From: an uncultured Oscillibacter sp.
GTDB lineage: Bacteria > Bacillota > Clostridia > Oscillospirales > Oscillospiraceae
Direction: 5' to 3'
Assembly: GCF_910584465.1 (NCBI RefSeq)
Contig: NZ_CAJUBK010000017.1
Coordinates: 1 to 42,252, forward strand
DNA: 42,252 nucleotides
In this document: positions 14,793-21,689 of the stretch, one piece after another
Numbering within the stretch: position 1 is the stretch's first letter
Layout: each line of letters begins with the position of its first letter
Program-made: the position numbers and the translations under genes
The notes under the pieces: model-generated
The model's input: the letters and a program-made list of their open reading frames with translations, nothing else
Databases searched by the model: none
What the model was told of the DNA's origin: nothing

Positions 14793-15578
14793 TCAGACGA
14801 TCAGCAGCTGCTTGCCCAGCCGCCGGAGCTGGCGCTGGATATCGGGGGAGAGCCCGCTGTCTACGATGATGGTGCTGACGGCGTCCAGCTTTTCGAAGGC
14901 GAAGCGGGCGTTGGCGGAAAACTTGGAGTGGTCGCACAGGAGGATGGCCTCCCCCGCCTTGGAGATGCAGCTCTTTTTCAGGTTGATGTCGTCCAGGGTG
15001 TAGTTCAAGAGGCTCAGGTCGGGGCTGATGGCGTCCACGGAGAAGAAGAGCTTGTCGATCACCAGGCTGTTCAGCATGGCCTCCGCGAAGTAGCTGTAAG
15101 AGGAGTAGAACCCCTTGCGTATCATCCCGCCGACGAACAGCATGTCGAGATGTTTGTGGGCCCCGAGGGTCATGGCGATGCGAAGATCGTTGGTGATGAG
15201 GGTCCCGTGCAGGTCTTTATCCAAGATCTTCGCCAGCTCCAGCGTCGTGGACCCGGAATCCAGCATGATCCGGTCCCCGGGGGAGATCAGGCTCCGGGCG
15301 GCCTGGGCGATCCTCCGCTTCTCCTCCTGGGAGAAGGAGTCCTTCGTGGCCAAGGGCGGTTCCTCCTCATAGGCGGGGAAGGCGGCGGACCCTTCGGGCA
15401 GGATGGATCTGGCGCCGCCCCGGACCTTGACGATCTGCTTGCGGGCGTCCAGGGTGCTGATATAGCGGTGGGCGGTGGTCTTGGATATGTGGGAAAGGGA
15501 CATCAGCTCTTCCACCGAGACGATCCCCTTCTTGTTGACCAGGTCGACGATCTTCTTTTCTCGTTCCAAGCTCAACAT
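14793..15578 (-). CDS. DeoR/GlpR-family transcriptional regulator
   Basis: A 261-residue regulator. The N-terminal helix-turn-helix (1-55) reads REKKIVDLVNKKGIVSVEELM...ISKTTAHRYISTLD, and the sensor domain has the phosphosugar-binding phrases DSGSTTLELAKIL and LITNDLRIAM, then LFFSVDAISPD and LLCDHSKF. Such proteins repress sugar operons and release DNA on binding a sugar phosphate. It lies 59 bp after the BtpA gene. The four half-sites between 16499 and 16587 are the likely operator, controlling both its own arm and the epimerase-aldolase-kinase arm. Confidence 0.92.
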   Translation of the reverse strand: MLSLEREKKIVDLVNKKGIVSVEELMSLSHISKTTAHRYISTLDARKQIVKVRGGARSILPEGSAAFPAYEEEPPLATKDSFSQEEKRRIAQAARSLISPGDRIMLDSGSTTLELAKILDKDLHGTLITNDLRIAMTLGAHKHLDMLFVGGMIRKGFYSSYSYFAEAMLNSLVIDKLFFSVDAISPDLSLLNYTLDDINLKKSCISKAGEAILLCDHSKFSANARFAFEKLDAVSTIIVDSGLSPDIQRQLRRLGKQLLIV

Positions 15579-15637
15579 GCTGATCTACCTCACAATCAAT
15601 GAGAGCTGGGAAGCCGGGGGAGAGGGGGCCGGCTTCC

Positions 15638-16453
15638 TCAGGAGAGGGTGGCGCGATAGGCTTTCACGACGTCCATGAAAGCCTTGACCCGGGAGACGTC
15701 GACGGCGTTCTCGAAGACGCCGTCATATTTGAAGGTGGTGGCGCAGACGGCCCCGTCCGAACTGGAGAGCTGGCGGACGATGTTGTCGATGTTGCACCCG
15801 GTGTTGCAGAGGATGGGGGTGCGCTTCACGGCGGACTTGACCCGGGTCAGGACCTGGGTGTCCGTCTCGGCCCCGGCGGTGAGGCCGGACACGCAGATGG
15901 CGTCGGGCCGGTTGTTGAACTCCGTGGAGCGGGCGATCTCCTCGATGGGGCGGTCGGCCAGGTATTTGGCGGCCTCGGGCACGATGTTGTAGAGCATCCG
16001 CACGTGCTGCGCCCCGATGTCCGCCCGGTGCCGGACGGTCCGGCCCACGTTGGTGTTCCACAGGCCGAAGTCCGAGGCGTAGACGCCGGTGATGATCTCC
16101 CGGATGAACCTGCCGCCCACGGCGGCGCACAGATCCAAGGAGGCGATGGGGTCCCAGAGGCAGTTGACGCCGTAAGGCACTGCGATCTCATCCTTCAGTG
16201 CGCCGATGATCCAGCCCATGGAGGCGATGGTGATGGGCTCCACCTCGGTCAGATAGGGGAGGCTGAACTCGTTCGAGAACATGACGCCGTCCACGCCGCC
16301 CTCCTGCAAGGCGCGCAGGTCCCTCCGGGCACACTCCAGGACGTAGTCCATCCCCTTCTCCCGGTCATAATAAGGGTCGTGGGGCAGCGGCTGGAGATGG
16401 CACATCGCGATGATCGGTTTTTTCACGCCAAAAAGTTCTTCCATCCAGTTCAT
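15638..16453 (-). CDS. BtpA/SgcQ-family TIM-barrel protein
   Basis: A 271-residue protein of the BtpA/SgcQ family. It starts ELFGVKKPIIAMCHLQPLP, has LQEGGVDGVMFSNEFS in the first third, then PYGVNCLWDP, and near the C-terminus CNTGCNIDNI and GTTFK-like ATTFKYDG. The fold is a TIM barrel, and the chemistry of bacterial members is not established. In the E. coli sgc cluster a member (SgcQ) sits with a pentulose-phosphate epimerase relative and a DeoR regulator, a grouping mirrored here. It is first in the minus-strand arm. A paralogue of the same length occurs at 30710. Start is ATG 16453; ATG 16444 is an alternative. Confidence 0.88.
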   Translation of the reverse strand: MNWMEELFGVKKPIIAMCHLQPLPHDPYYDREKGMDYVLECARRDLRALQEGGVDGVMFSNEFSLPYLTEVEPITIASMGWIIGALKDEIAVPYGVNCLWDPIASLDLCAAVGGRFIREIITGVYASDFGLWNTNVGRTVRHRADIGAQHVRMLYNIVPEAAKYLADRPIEEIARSTEFNNRPDAICVSGLTAGAETDTQVLTRVKSAVKRTPILCNTGCNIDNIVRQLSSSDGAVCATTFKYDGVFENAVDVSRVKAFMDVVKAYRATLS

Positions 16454-16498
16454 GATTCGCTCGATCCTTTCATCGTTTTACTGCATTTACCATGCATA

Positions 16499-16587
16499 TG
16501 AACCATTTTAACATAGTCTGATTCAAAATGCAACCAGAGAATGAAAAATTTGAATCAATTTGGAAATAAGTGTTGCAAAATGGTTCA
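16499..16587. promoter_or_regulatory. Four-half-site operator between divergent sugar operons
   Basis: Two inverted pairs are nested: TGAACCATTTT (16499-16509) with its perfect reverse complement at 16577-16587, and TGATTCAAAAT (16519-16529) with AATTTGAATCA (16547-16557). All four share TGAWYCA. The outer sites overlap the core elements of both promoters and the inner left site overlaps the minus-strand -35 box, so binding would block both. Confidence 0.8.
16505..16533 (-). promoter_or_regulatory. Promoter of the minus-strand catabolic arm
   Basis: On the minus strand TTGCAT (16533-16528), a 17-bp spacer and TAAAAT (16510-16505), with about 45 nt to the BtpA start. Confidence 0.6.
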
Positions 16588-16601
16588 AAGCATATTAAAA
16601 T
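16573..16601 (+). promoter_or_regulatory. Promoter of the epimerase-aldolase-phosphatase-kinase operon
   Basis: TTGCAA (16573-16578), a 17-bp spacer and TAAAAT (16596-16601). The outer right operator half-site overlaps its -35 box and spacer. Confidence 0.65.
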
Positions 16602-16650
16602 GAAAGGAGCGAGACCGGAAAGACCCATTTTGGAGAAGGAGGACAGGGCG

Positions 16651-17307
16651 GTGATCAGACTCATACCCTCGCTGGCGTCGGCAGATCCGCTGGATCTGAG
16701 AGGCGCGATCGACAGCGTGCCGGAGGCGGGGATGCTCCATATGGACATCGAGGATGGGAACTTCATCCCGAACATCACCTTCGGCCTGCGGACGGTGGAG
16801 GCGGTCTCCGGGCGCTATCCGGACCGGCGCCTGGACGTGCACCTGATGGTCTCGGACCCGGGGGCGTATCTGGAGGGCCTGCTGGAGGCCGGGGCGGCGC
16901 GCATCGCCTTCCAGGTGGAGGCGGCGTCCTATCCGGCGGCGCTCCTCAGCCGGATACGGGCGGGCGGGGCCCAGGCCGGGCTGGCCTTCGACCTGCGGAC
17001 GCCGCTGGAGCTGGCCGGGATCTACGCGGACCGGCTGGACCACGTGCTGCTCATGACCGCGGAGCCCGACGGGGAGGGGCAGAGGTTCAACCCCTGGGCG
17101 CTGTCCAGGATCGCCCGGGCCCGGGCGATCCTGCCGGAGCGGGTGGGGATCGCGGTGGACGGCGGCATCTCGCCGGAGCTGCTGCCCCAGGTGGTCCGGG
17201 CGGGAGCGGACACGGTGGTCCTGGGCCGGGCGGTCTGGGGAGCGGAGCGGCCGGGGGAGCGCTATCGGGAGCTGACGGCCCTGGCCAACGAGGCGCGGCG
17301 CGGATGA
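16651..17307 (+). CDS. Ribulose-phosphate 3-epimerase-like protein
   Basis: A 218-residue TIM-barrel epimerase of pentulose (or hexulose) phosphates. It starts RLIPSLASADPL. Metal and acid-base segments follow: HMDIEDGNFIPNITFG, LDVHLMV and the phosphate-binding VDGGI near the end. The usual PGFGGQ loop is altered to AEPDGEGQRF, so its substrate may differ from ribulose 5-phosphate. A GTG at 16651 is the start, with AAGGAGG (16637-16643) 7 nt upstream. It leads the plus-strand arm, and its stop overlaps the region just before the aldolase gene. Confidence 0.85.
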   Translation: MIRLIPSLASADPLDLRGAIDSVPEAGMLHMDIEDGNFIPNITFGLRTVEAVSGRYPDRRLDVHLMVSDPGAYLEGLLEAGAARIAFQVEAASYPAALLSRIRAGGAQAGLAFDLRTPLELAGIYADRLDHVLLMTAEPDGEGQRFNPWALSRIARARAILPERVGIAVDGGISPELLPQVVRAGADTVVLGRAVWGAERPGERYRELTALANEARRG

Positions 17308-17327
17308 GCGCGGGAAAGGAGGAGCGG

Positions 17328-17966
17328 ATGTACGAACAGGGGAAGGCGGCGGTGCTGAGCGCCGCGCTGGAGATCAAACGATGCGGGCTCGTGTCGCTGT
17401 CGGGCGGCAACGTGGGGGTCCGAGCGGCGGAGGACCGGTTCCTGGTGACGCCGTCGGGGATGATCTATGAGGAGATGGTCCCGGAGGACGTGTGCCTCAT
17501 CGACGGGGAGTGCCGCACGATCGAGGGGAGGCGGAAGCCCTCCTCCGACTCGGCGGCGCTGGCGTATATCTTCCGGCACATGCCGGAGGTGGGGGCGGTG
17601 ATCCACACGCACCAGCCTTGGGCCACGGCGGCGGGCTTCGTGATGGAGGAGATCCCGGAGCGCCTGGTGACCATCATCGACGCCTGCGGGGCGCCGGTCC
17701 ATGTGGCGCCCTTCACGCCCTCTTCCGCCGTGGGCATGGGCGTGCTGGCGGTAGAGCATGCCGGAGGGTCCCGGGCGGTAATCTTGAAGCACCACGGCGT
17801 GATCGCGTTGGGAGCGGATCTGAAGGAGGCGCTGTACGCCGCGGTCTACCTGGAAGAGGGCGCGAAGACGCTGATGCTGGCGCGGATGGCGGGCGCCGCC
17901 GTCCCGCCCCTGGACCCGGAGCTGGTGGCCCGGGAGAAAGCGGGCTGGGAGACGTATGGACAATAA
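17328..17966 (+). CDS. Class II aldolase/epimerase family protein
   Basis: A 212-residue zinc aldolase of the fuculose-phosphate aldolase/ribulose-phosphate 4-epimerase family. It shows SLSGGNVGVR, the phosphate-binding LVTPSGM, SSDSAALAY, the zinc histidines in IHTHQPWA and the third ligand in LKHHGVIALG. These enzymes cleave a ketose 1-phosphate to DHAP and an aldehyde or epimerise a pentulose phosphate. AAAGGAGGAG lies 4 nt before ATG 17328; an earlier ATG at 17304 overlaps the preceding stop codon as ATGA and would add 8 residues. It overlaps the HAD gene by 11 bp. Confidence 0.9.
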   Translation: MYEQGKAAVLSAALEIKRCGLVSLSGGNVGVRAAEDRFLVTPSGMIYEEMVPEDVCLIDGECRTIEGRRKPSSDSAALAYIFRHMPEVGAVIHTHQPWATAAGFVMEEIPERLVTIIDACGAPVHVAPFTPSSAVGMGVLAVEHAGGSRAVILKHHGVIALGADLKEALYAAVYLEEGAKTLMLARMAGAAVPPLDPELVAREKAGWETYGQ

Positions 17967-18822
17967 GGGGATGGACGTCCGCAGGGGCCCCGGGCTGTTC
18001 CTCAGCGACGTGGATGGCACCCTGCTCAAGACCCGGGAGCCTGTCCCGCCGGCGGCTTTGGCCGCGGTCCGACGGTGGATGGAAGCGGGCGGGCGGTTCG
18101 CCCTGTCCACCGGGCGGTGCCTGCGGTCGGCCCGGCGGCTGGTGGAGGAGATCCCGGTCAACGCCCCCTGCATCCTCTGCGGCGGAGCGCTGGTCTACGA
18201 CTTCTCCCAGGACCGGGCCCTGTATGCCCGGCCGCTGGAGGAGGGGACGCTGGGGAAGCTGGAGGCGGTCCTGGAGGGATACCCGGGCGTCAGCGTCACG
18301 GTGACCACGCAGGAGGAGGTATACAACCTCCGCGTGAACGGCCGGCTGAGGGCCCGGGGGGTGGAGGAGGACGCTAATGCGCCCCTGGCCGCCCTGGGGG
18401 ACGTCCGGGGAGCGGTCGTCAAGGTGCTGTTCACCGAGGACGATCCCGCGGTGCTGGAGGAGCTCCGGGAGCGCCTGTTCAGCGGGGGCGGGGAGACCTT
18501 CAGCTTTGCCAGCCGGCATTTCTGCGAGCTGACGGCCCGGGGCGTGGATAAGGGCAGCGCCGCCGCCTTCCTCCGGGGCCTCTTCGGCGGCTGCCGGATG
18601 TATACGGCGGGGGACGCGATGTCGGACGTGTACATGGCGGAGATCTCCGATCGCTTTTTCGCGCCGCTCAGCGCCCCGGGAGAGGTGCGGGCCCGGGCGG
18701 ACCGGCTCTTCCCCCCGCCCTGGGAGGGCGGGATCGCGGAGGCGTTCCGCTGCGCGCTGGAGGACGGCGGGGCCCGGGGAGAGCGGCCGGGAGACGGACA
18801 GCAGGGATGGAGGGAGACGTGA
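17956..18822 (+). CDS. HAD-superfamily (Cof-type) phosphatase
   Basis: A 288-residue haloacid-dehalogenase-like hydrolase. The nucleophile motif is LSDVDGTLL (residues 16-24), motif II is ALSTGR, a Cof-type cap domain fills the middle, and motifs III/IV appear in ARGVDKGSAA and TAGDAMSDVYM. Such enzymes remove phosphate from sugar phosphates, here perhaps to relieve build-up of a pathway intermediate. It overlaps the aldolase gene at its start and the kinase gene at its end (TGATG), so the three are translationally linked. The last 25 residues are charged and likely disordered. Confidence 0.87.
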   Translation: MDNKGMDVRRGPGLFLSDVDGTLLKTREPVPPAALAAVRRWMEAGGRFALSTGRCLRSARRLVEEIPVNAPCILCGGALVYDFSQDRALYARPLEEGTLGKLEAVLEGYPGVSVTVTTQEEVYNLRVNGRLRARGVEEDANAPLAALGDVRGAVVKVLFTEDDPAVLEELRERLFSGGGETFSFASRHFCELTARGVDKGSAAAFLRGLFGGCRMYTAGDAMSDVYMAEISDRFFAPLSAPGEVRARADRLFPPPWEGGIAEAFRCALEDGGARGERPGDGQQGWRET

Positions 18823-20405
18823 TGGCGAGATTGATCTGCCCGGCGGAGGGCACAACACCGCGGAAGAGGACCTATCTGGGCATCGAGCTGGGCTCGACCC
18901 GGATCAAGTCCGTGTTGATGGACGAGCAGTACCGGATCGTCGCGTCCGGCGGGTATACCTGGGAGAGCACGCTGGAGGGGGGGATCTGGACCTATTCCCT
19001 GGAGGAGGCCGCGGCCGGGCTGCGGGCCGCCCTGCGGGAGCTGCTGGCGGACCTGGAGGAGGACGCGGTCCTCCAGTGCGTGGGCCTGTCCGGCATGATG
19101 CACGGTTATCTGGCCTTCGACGAGGACTGGGAGCTTTTGACGCCCTTCCGGACCTGGCAGAACACCATGACCCGGGAGGCGGCGGAGGAGCTGACGGAGC
19201 TGCTGCAGTTCAACATCCCCCAGCGCCTGAGCGTGGCGCACCTGTATCAGGCGGTGCTGAACGGGGAAGAGCACGTGCCCCGGCTGCGCCACCTGACCAC
19301 CCTGGCGGGGTATCTCCACTACCGGCTGACCGGCGTGGATGCCGTCTGCGTGGACGAGGCGTCGGGGATGTTCCCCATCGACTGCGGGGAGCTGGCCTAT
19401 GACAGGGGGATGGCGGCGAAGACGGAGGCCCTGCTGGCCGCCCACGGGGCGGCGGTGTCCGTCGAGGCGCTGTTCCCCGGCGTCCTGGCCGCCGGCGCCG
19501 CCGCGGGCCGGCTGACAAAGGAGGGCTGCGCCTTCCTGGAGGGGCTGCTCCCCGAGGGGGTCCCCTTCGCCCCCGCCACGGGGGACGGAGGCACCGGCAT
19601 GGCGGCGACCAACAGCGTGGCCCCCAGGACGGGGAACGTATCGGCAGGGACGTCGATCTTCGCGGACATCGTGCTGGAGCGGCCGCTGAAAAAGCTCTAT
19701 CCCGAGATCGACATCGTCACCACCCCCGCCGGCAGGCCGGTGGCGGAGATCCACGGGAACAACTGCACGGCGGACATGAACATGTGGGTGAGGCTCTTCG
19801 GCGAGCTGCTGGCCCTGTTCGGGCGCAACGTGTCGGAGGACGAGCTGTTCCGGCGGCTGTACGTCCTCAGCCTGGAGGGCGAGGCGGACTGCGGCGGGAT
19901 CGGCATCCTGAATTATCTGGCGGGGGAGTGCGTGACCCACATCGATGAGGGCCGCCCCCTGATGATCCGCCGGCCGGACAGCGCGCTGGGCCTGGCGAAC
20001 TTCATCCGGGCCCACCTGTACAGCGTGTTCGCCACCCTGAAGGTGGGCATCGACCTGCTGCGGGACGAGGAGGTGCGCATCGACCGCCTGATGGGGCACG
20101 GCGGCGTGTTCAAGACCAAGGGGGTGGGCCAGCGGTACCTGGCTGCGGCCTGCGGCACCGAGGTGACCTGCCTGGAGCACGCGGGAGAGGGCGGCCCTTA
20201 CGGCATGGCGCTGCTGTGCGCCTATGTGTTCCAGAGGGACGAGGGCGAGTCCCTGGAGGATTTCCTGGCGTCGAAGGTGTTCCGGGACGCCGGTATGGAG
20301 ACCGTCCTGCCCCGGGAGGAGGACGAAGAGGGCTTCCGGCACTATTTGGAACGATTTGAGAATTGTATCGAATTGGACCGCCGCGCGCTGGAGCTGGGGC
20401 TGTGA
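18822..20405 (+). CDS. FGGY-family carbohydrate kinase (first of three)
   Basis: A 527-residue sugar kinase. The N-terminal ATPase-fold strand is YLGIELGSTRIKSVLMDE (about 23-40), the probable catalytic aspartate is in ATGDGGTGMA, and the C-terminal nucleotide region reads GHGGVFKTKGVGQRYLAAACG. It is longer than typical xylulokinases (about 500). The ATG at 18822 overlaps the HAD stop; an in-frame ATG at 18807 has no better ribosome binding site. It would phosphorylate the ketose that the epimerase and aldolase upstream process. The exact sugar is not evident. It is convergent with the second DeoR gene, 9 bp away. Confidence 0.88.
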   Translation: MARLICPAEGTTPRKRTYLGIELGSTRIKSVLMDEQYRIVASGGYTWESTLEGGIWTYSLEEAAAGLRAALRELLADLEEDAVLQCVGLSGMMHGYLAFDEDWELLTPFRTWQNTMTREAAEELTELLQFNIPQRLSVAHLYQAVLNGEEHVPRLRHLTTLAGYLHYRLTGVDAVCVDEASGMFPIDCGELAYDRGMAAKTEALLAAHGAAVSVEALFPGVLAAGAAAGRLTKEGCAFLEGLLPEGVPFAPATGDGGTGMAATNSVAPRTGNVSAGTSIFADIVLERPLKKLYPEIDIVTTPAGRPVAEIHGNNCTADMNMWVRLFGELLALFGRNVSEDELFRRLYVLSLEGEADCGGIGILNYLAGECVTHIDEGRPLMIRRPDSALGLANFIRAHLYSVFATLKVGIDLLRDEEVRIDRLMGHGGVFKTKGVGQRYLAAACGTEVTCLEHAGEGGPYGMALLCAYVFQRDEGESLEDFLASKVFRDAGMETVLPREEDEEGFRHYLERFENCIELDRRALELGL

Positions 20406-20414
20406 GCGGGCGGG

Positions 20415-21194
20415 TCAGACCAGGATGACGTCGATCCCCATCTCGGTGAAATAGGAGTGGGTATGGTCGTCCAGCTCCCGCCCGGTGATGATGTGGTCGA
20501 TCTCCTCGAGGCTGCTGATGGTCACGAAGGCGATCCTTGAGAATTTGGTGTGATCGCAGAGGAGGATGACCTCCCGGGCCCCTTGGATCATGGCCTTCTT
20601 CCCGGTGACTTCGTCCAGGGAGAAGGCCATGAGCCCTTTTTCGGAGTCCACGGCGTCGGTGCTGATGAAGGCGGTGTCCGCGTGCATCTGGGAGATGATG
20701 TTGTCGCTGAAATAGCCGATCATGGAGTTGTGCCGCTTGCGCAGCTTCCCGCCGATGACGATGATCTCCAGGTCCTCGTTGTCCGAGAGGGCCATGGCGG
20801 AGGAGAGGTCGCTGCTGGCCACCATCAGGCTGTGGTGGTACTCCTTCAGCTTCACGGCCAATTCATAGGTCGTGGTCCCGGAATCCAGGAATATGGTGTC
20901 GTTTGGATGGATGAACCGCATCGCCGCCTCGGCGATGCGGATCTTTTCGTCCCTATTTTCCGACTGGCGCACCTGGACGGAGGCCTCGGAGGTCACGTTG
21001 AACTGTTCGACGTCGTCGCCCAGGGCGATGCCGCCCCGGGTGCGGGTCAGATGGCCCTCCTGTTCCAGCTCATAGACGTCCCTGCGGAGGGTGGATTTGG
21101 ACGCGTTTATCTTTTGGGTGAGTTCGTTGAAAGAGATGTACCTCCGCTCATTCAGCAGGCTCAGGATCTTGTCGTGCCGTTCGGCAGGTATCAT
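20415..21194 (-). CDS. DeoR/GlpR-family transcriptional regulator (second)
   Basis: A 259-residue regulator with an N-terminal helix-turn-helix (RHDKILSLLNERRYISFNELTQKI, then ASKSTLRRDVYELE) and a sugar-phosphate sensor domain (FLDSGTTTYELAVKL, VASSDLSSAMAL, IVIGGKLRKR, LLCDHTKFSR). AAGGAGT lies 9 nt upstream of the ATG at 21194. It is divergent from the large LIV/aconitase X operon and probably controls it through the repeats at 21421-21493. It shares architecture with the DeoR protein at 14793 but differs through most of its length, so the two halves of the island appear to have separate control. Confidence 0.92.
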   Translation of the reverse strand: MIPAERHDKILSLLNERRYISFNELTQKINASKSTLRRDVYELEQEGHLTRTRGGIALGDDVEQFNVTSEASVQVRQSENRDEKIRIAEAAMRFIHPNDTIFLDSGTTTYELAVKLKEYHHSLMVASSDLSSAMALSDNEDLEIIVIGGKLRKRHNSMIGYFSDNIISQMHADTAFISTDAVDSEKGLMAFSLDEVTGKKAMIQGAREVILLCDHTKFSRIAFVTISSLEEIDHIITGRELDDHTHSYFTEMGIDVILV

Positions 21195-21420
21195 ATCGGT
21201 CTACTCCTTCGTGTTGATTTTTGAGAGAAAGGGCATCGGGGACAAGCATAGCGGAGCGATAGGGACGAGAAACGCTGTAAATACCTTATTTTTATGATAA
21301 CGGATAACTATGCGTTTGTAAAGGATCAAAGTAGTAAATTTTTGATAAAAGCCCAGGGATCGGCACCCGGCAGGACCACCAAAAAAGGGAGAGGGGAGGG
21401 AGGGGAGATCCTGCGATTTT

Positions 21421-21493
21421 TGCCAAACAATGAGAAGAAATTTCTACGATTGTTCCAAAAAGATCTAATTAATTCCAAAATGAGCCAAAAAGA
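21421..21493 (+). promoter_or_regulatory. Phased direct repeats, candidate DeoR operator
   Basis: Related motifs begin at 21421 (TGCCAAACAATGA), 21453 (TTCCAAAAAGA), 21473 (TTCCAAAATGA) and 21483 (AGCCAAAAAGA). Spacings of 32, 20 and 10 bp keep them on about the same helix face. They end just before the -35 box at 21495. Confidence 0.65.
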
Positions 21494-21494
21494 G

Positions 21495-21523
21495 TTGACG
21501 CGTTTTAAATATTATTGTAAAAT
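21495..21523 (+). promoter_or_regulatory. Promoter of the LIV/aconitase X operon
   Basis: TTGACG (21495-21500), a 17-bp spacer and TAAAAT (21518-21523), each one base from consensus. Transcription would begin near 21530. Confidence 0.75.
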
Positions 21524-21556
21524 ACGATTACCAAATGAGTGGTGCGATTTGAGCCG

Positions 21557-21612
21557 AGCCGGCAGGGAACTGCAAGATATGCCCCTGCTTTTGAAGGGAC
21601 TGCTGGCTTTTT
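21557..21612 (+). promoter_or_regulatory. Attenuator-like alternative folds in the operon leader
   Basis: AGCCGGCAG (21557-21565) can pair with CTGCTGGCT (21600-21608), which is followed by a run of five T. The same GCAG is also able to pair as GCAGGG (21562-21567) with CCCTGC (21583-21588), excluding the first fold. The terminator stem is 9 bp with a long loop, so the call is tentative. Confidence 0.4.
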
Positions 21613-21689
21613 GGTCGATTTTGATCCAAAGATCCCCGTTTTAAAGCGATGGACGATACACTTTGAAATTTCAGGATCGAGGGAACGGT

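Larger units (their letters stand above)
21195..21689. other. Regulatory region before the large catabolic operon
   Basis: 495 bp, markedly richer in A+T than its surroundings. It contains phased operator-like repeats (21421-21493), a promoter (21495-21523) and a leader of about 160 nt with an attenuator-like fold (21557-21612). A 116-codon plus-strand frame through it is considered spurious. Confidence 0.75.

Noticed and set aside
21294..21644. 116-codon plus-strand frame in the regulatory region
   Set aside because: It runs across the operator repeats, promoter and leader, and has no ribosome binding site or family similarity.
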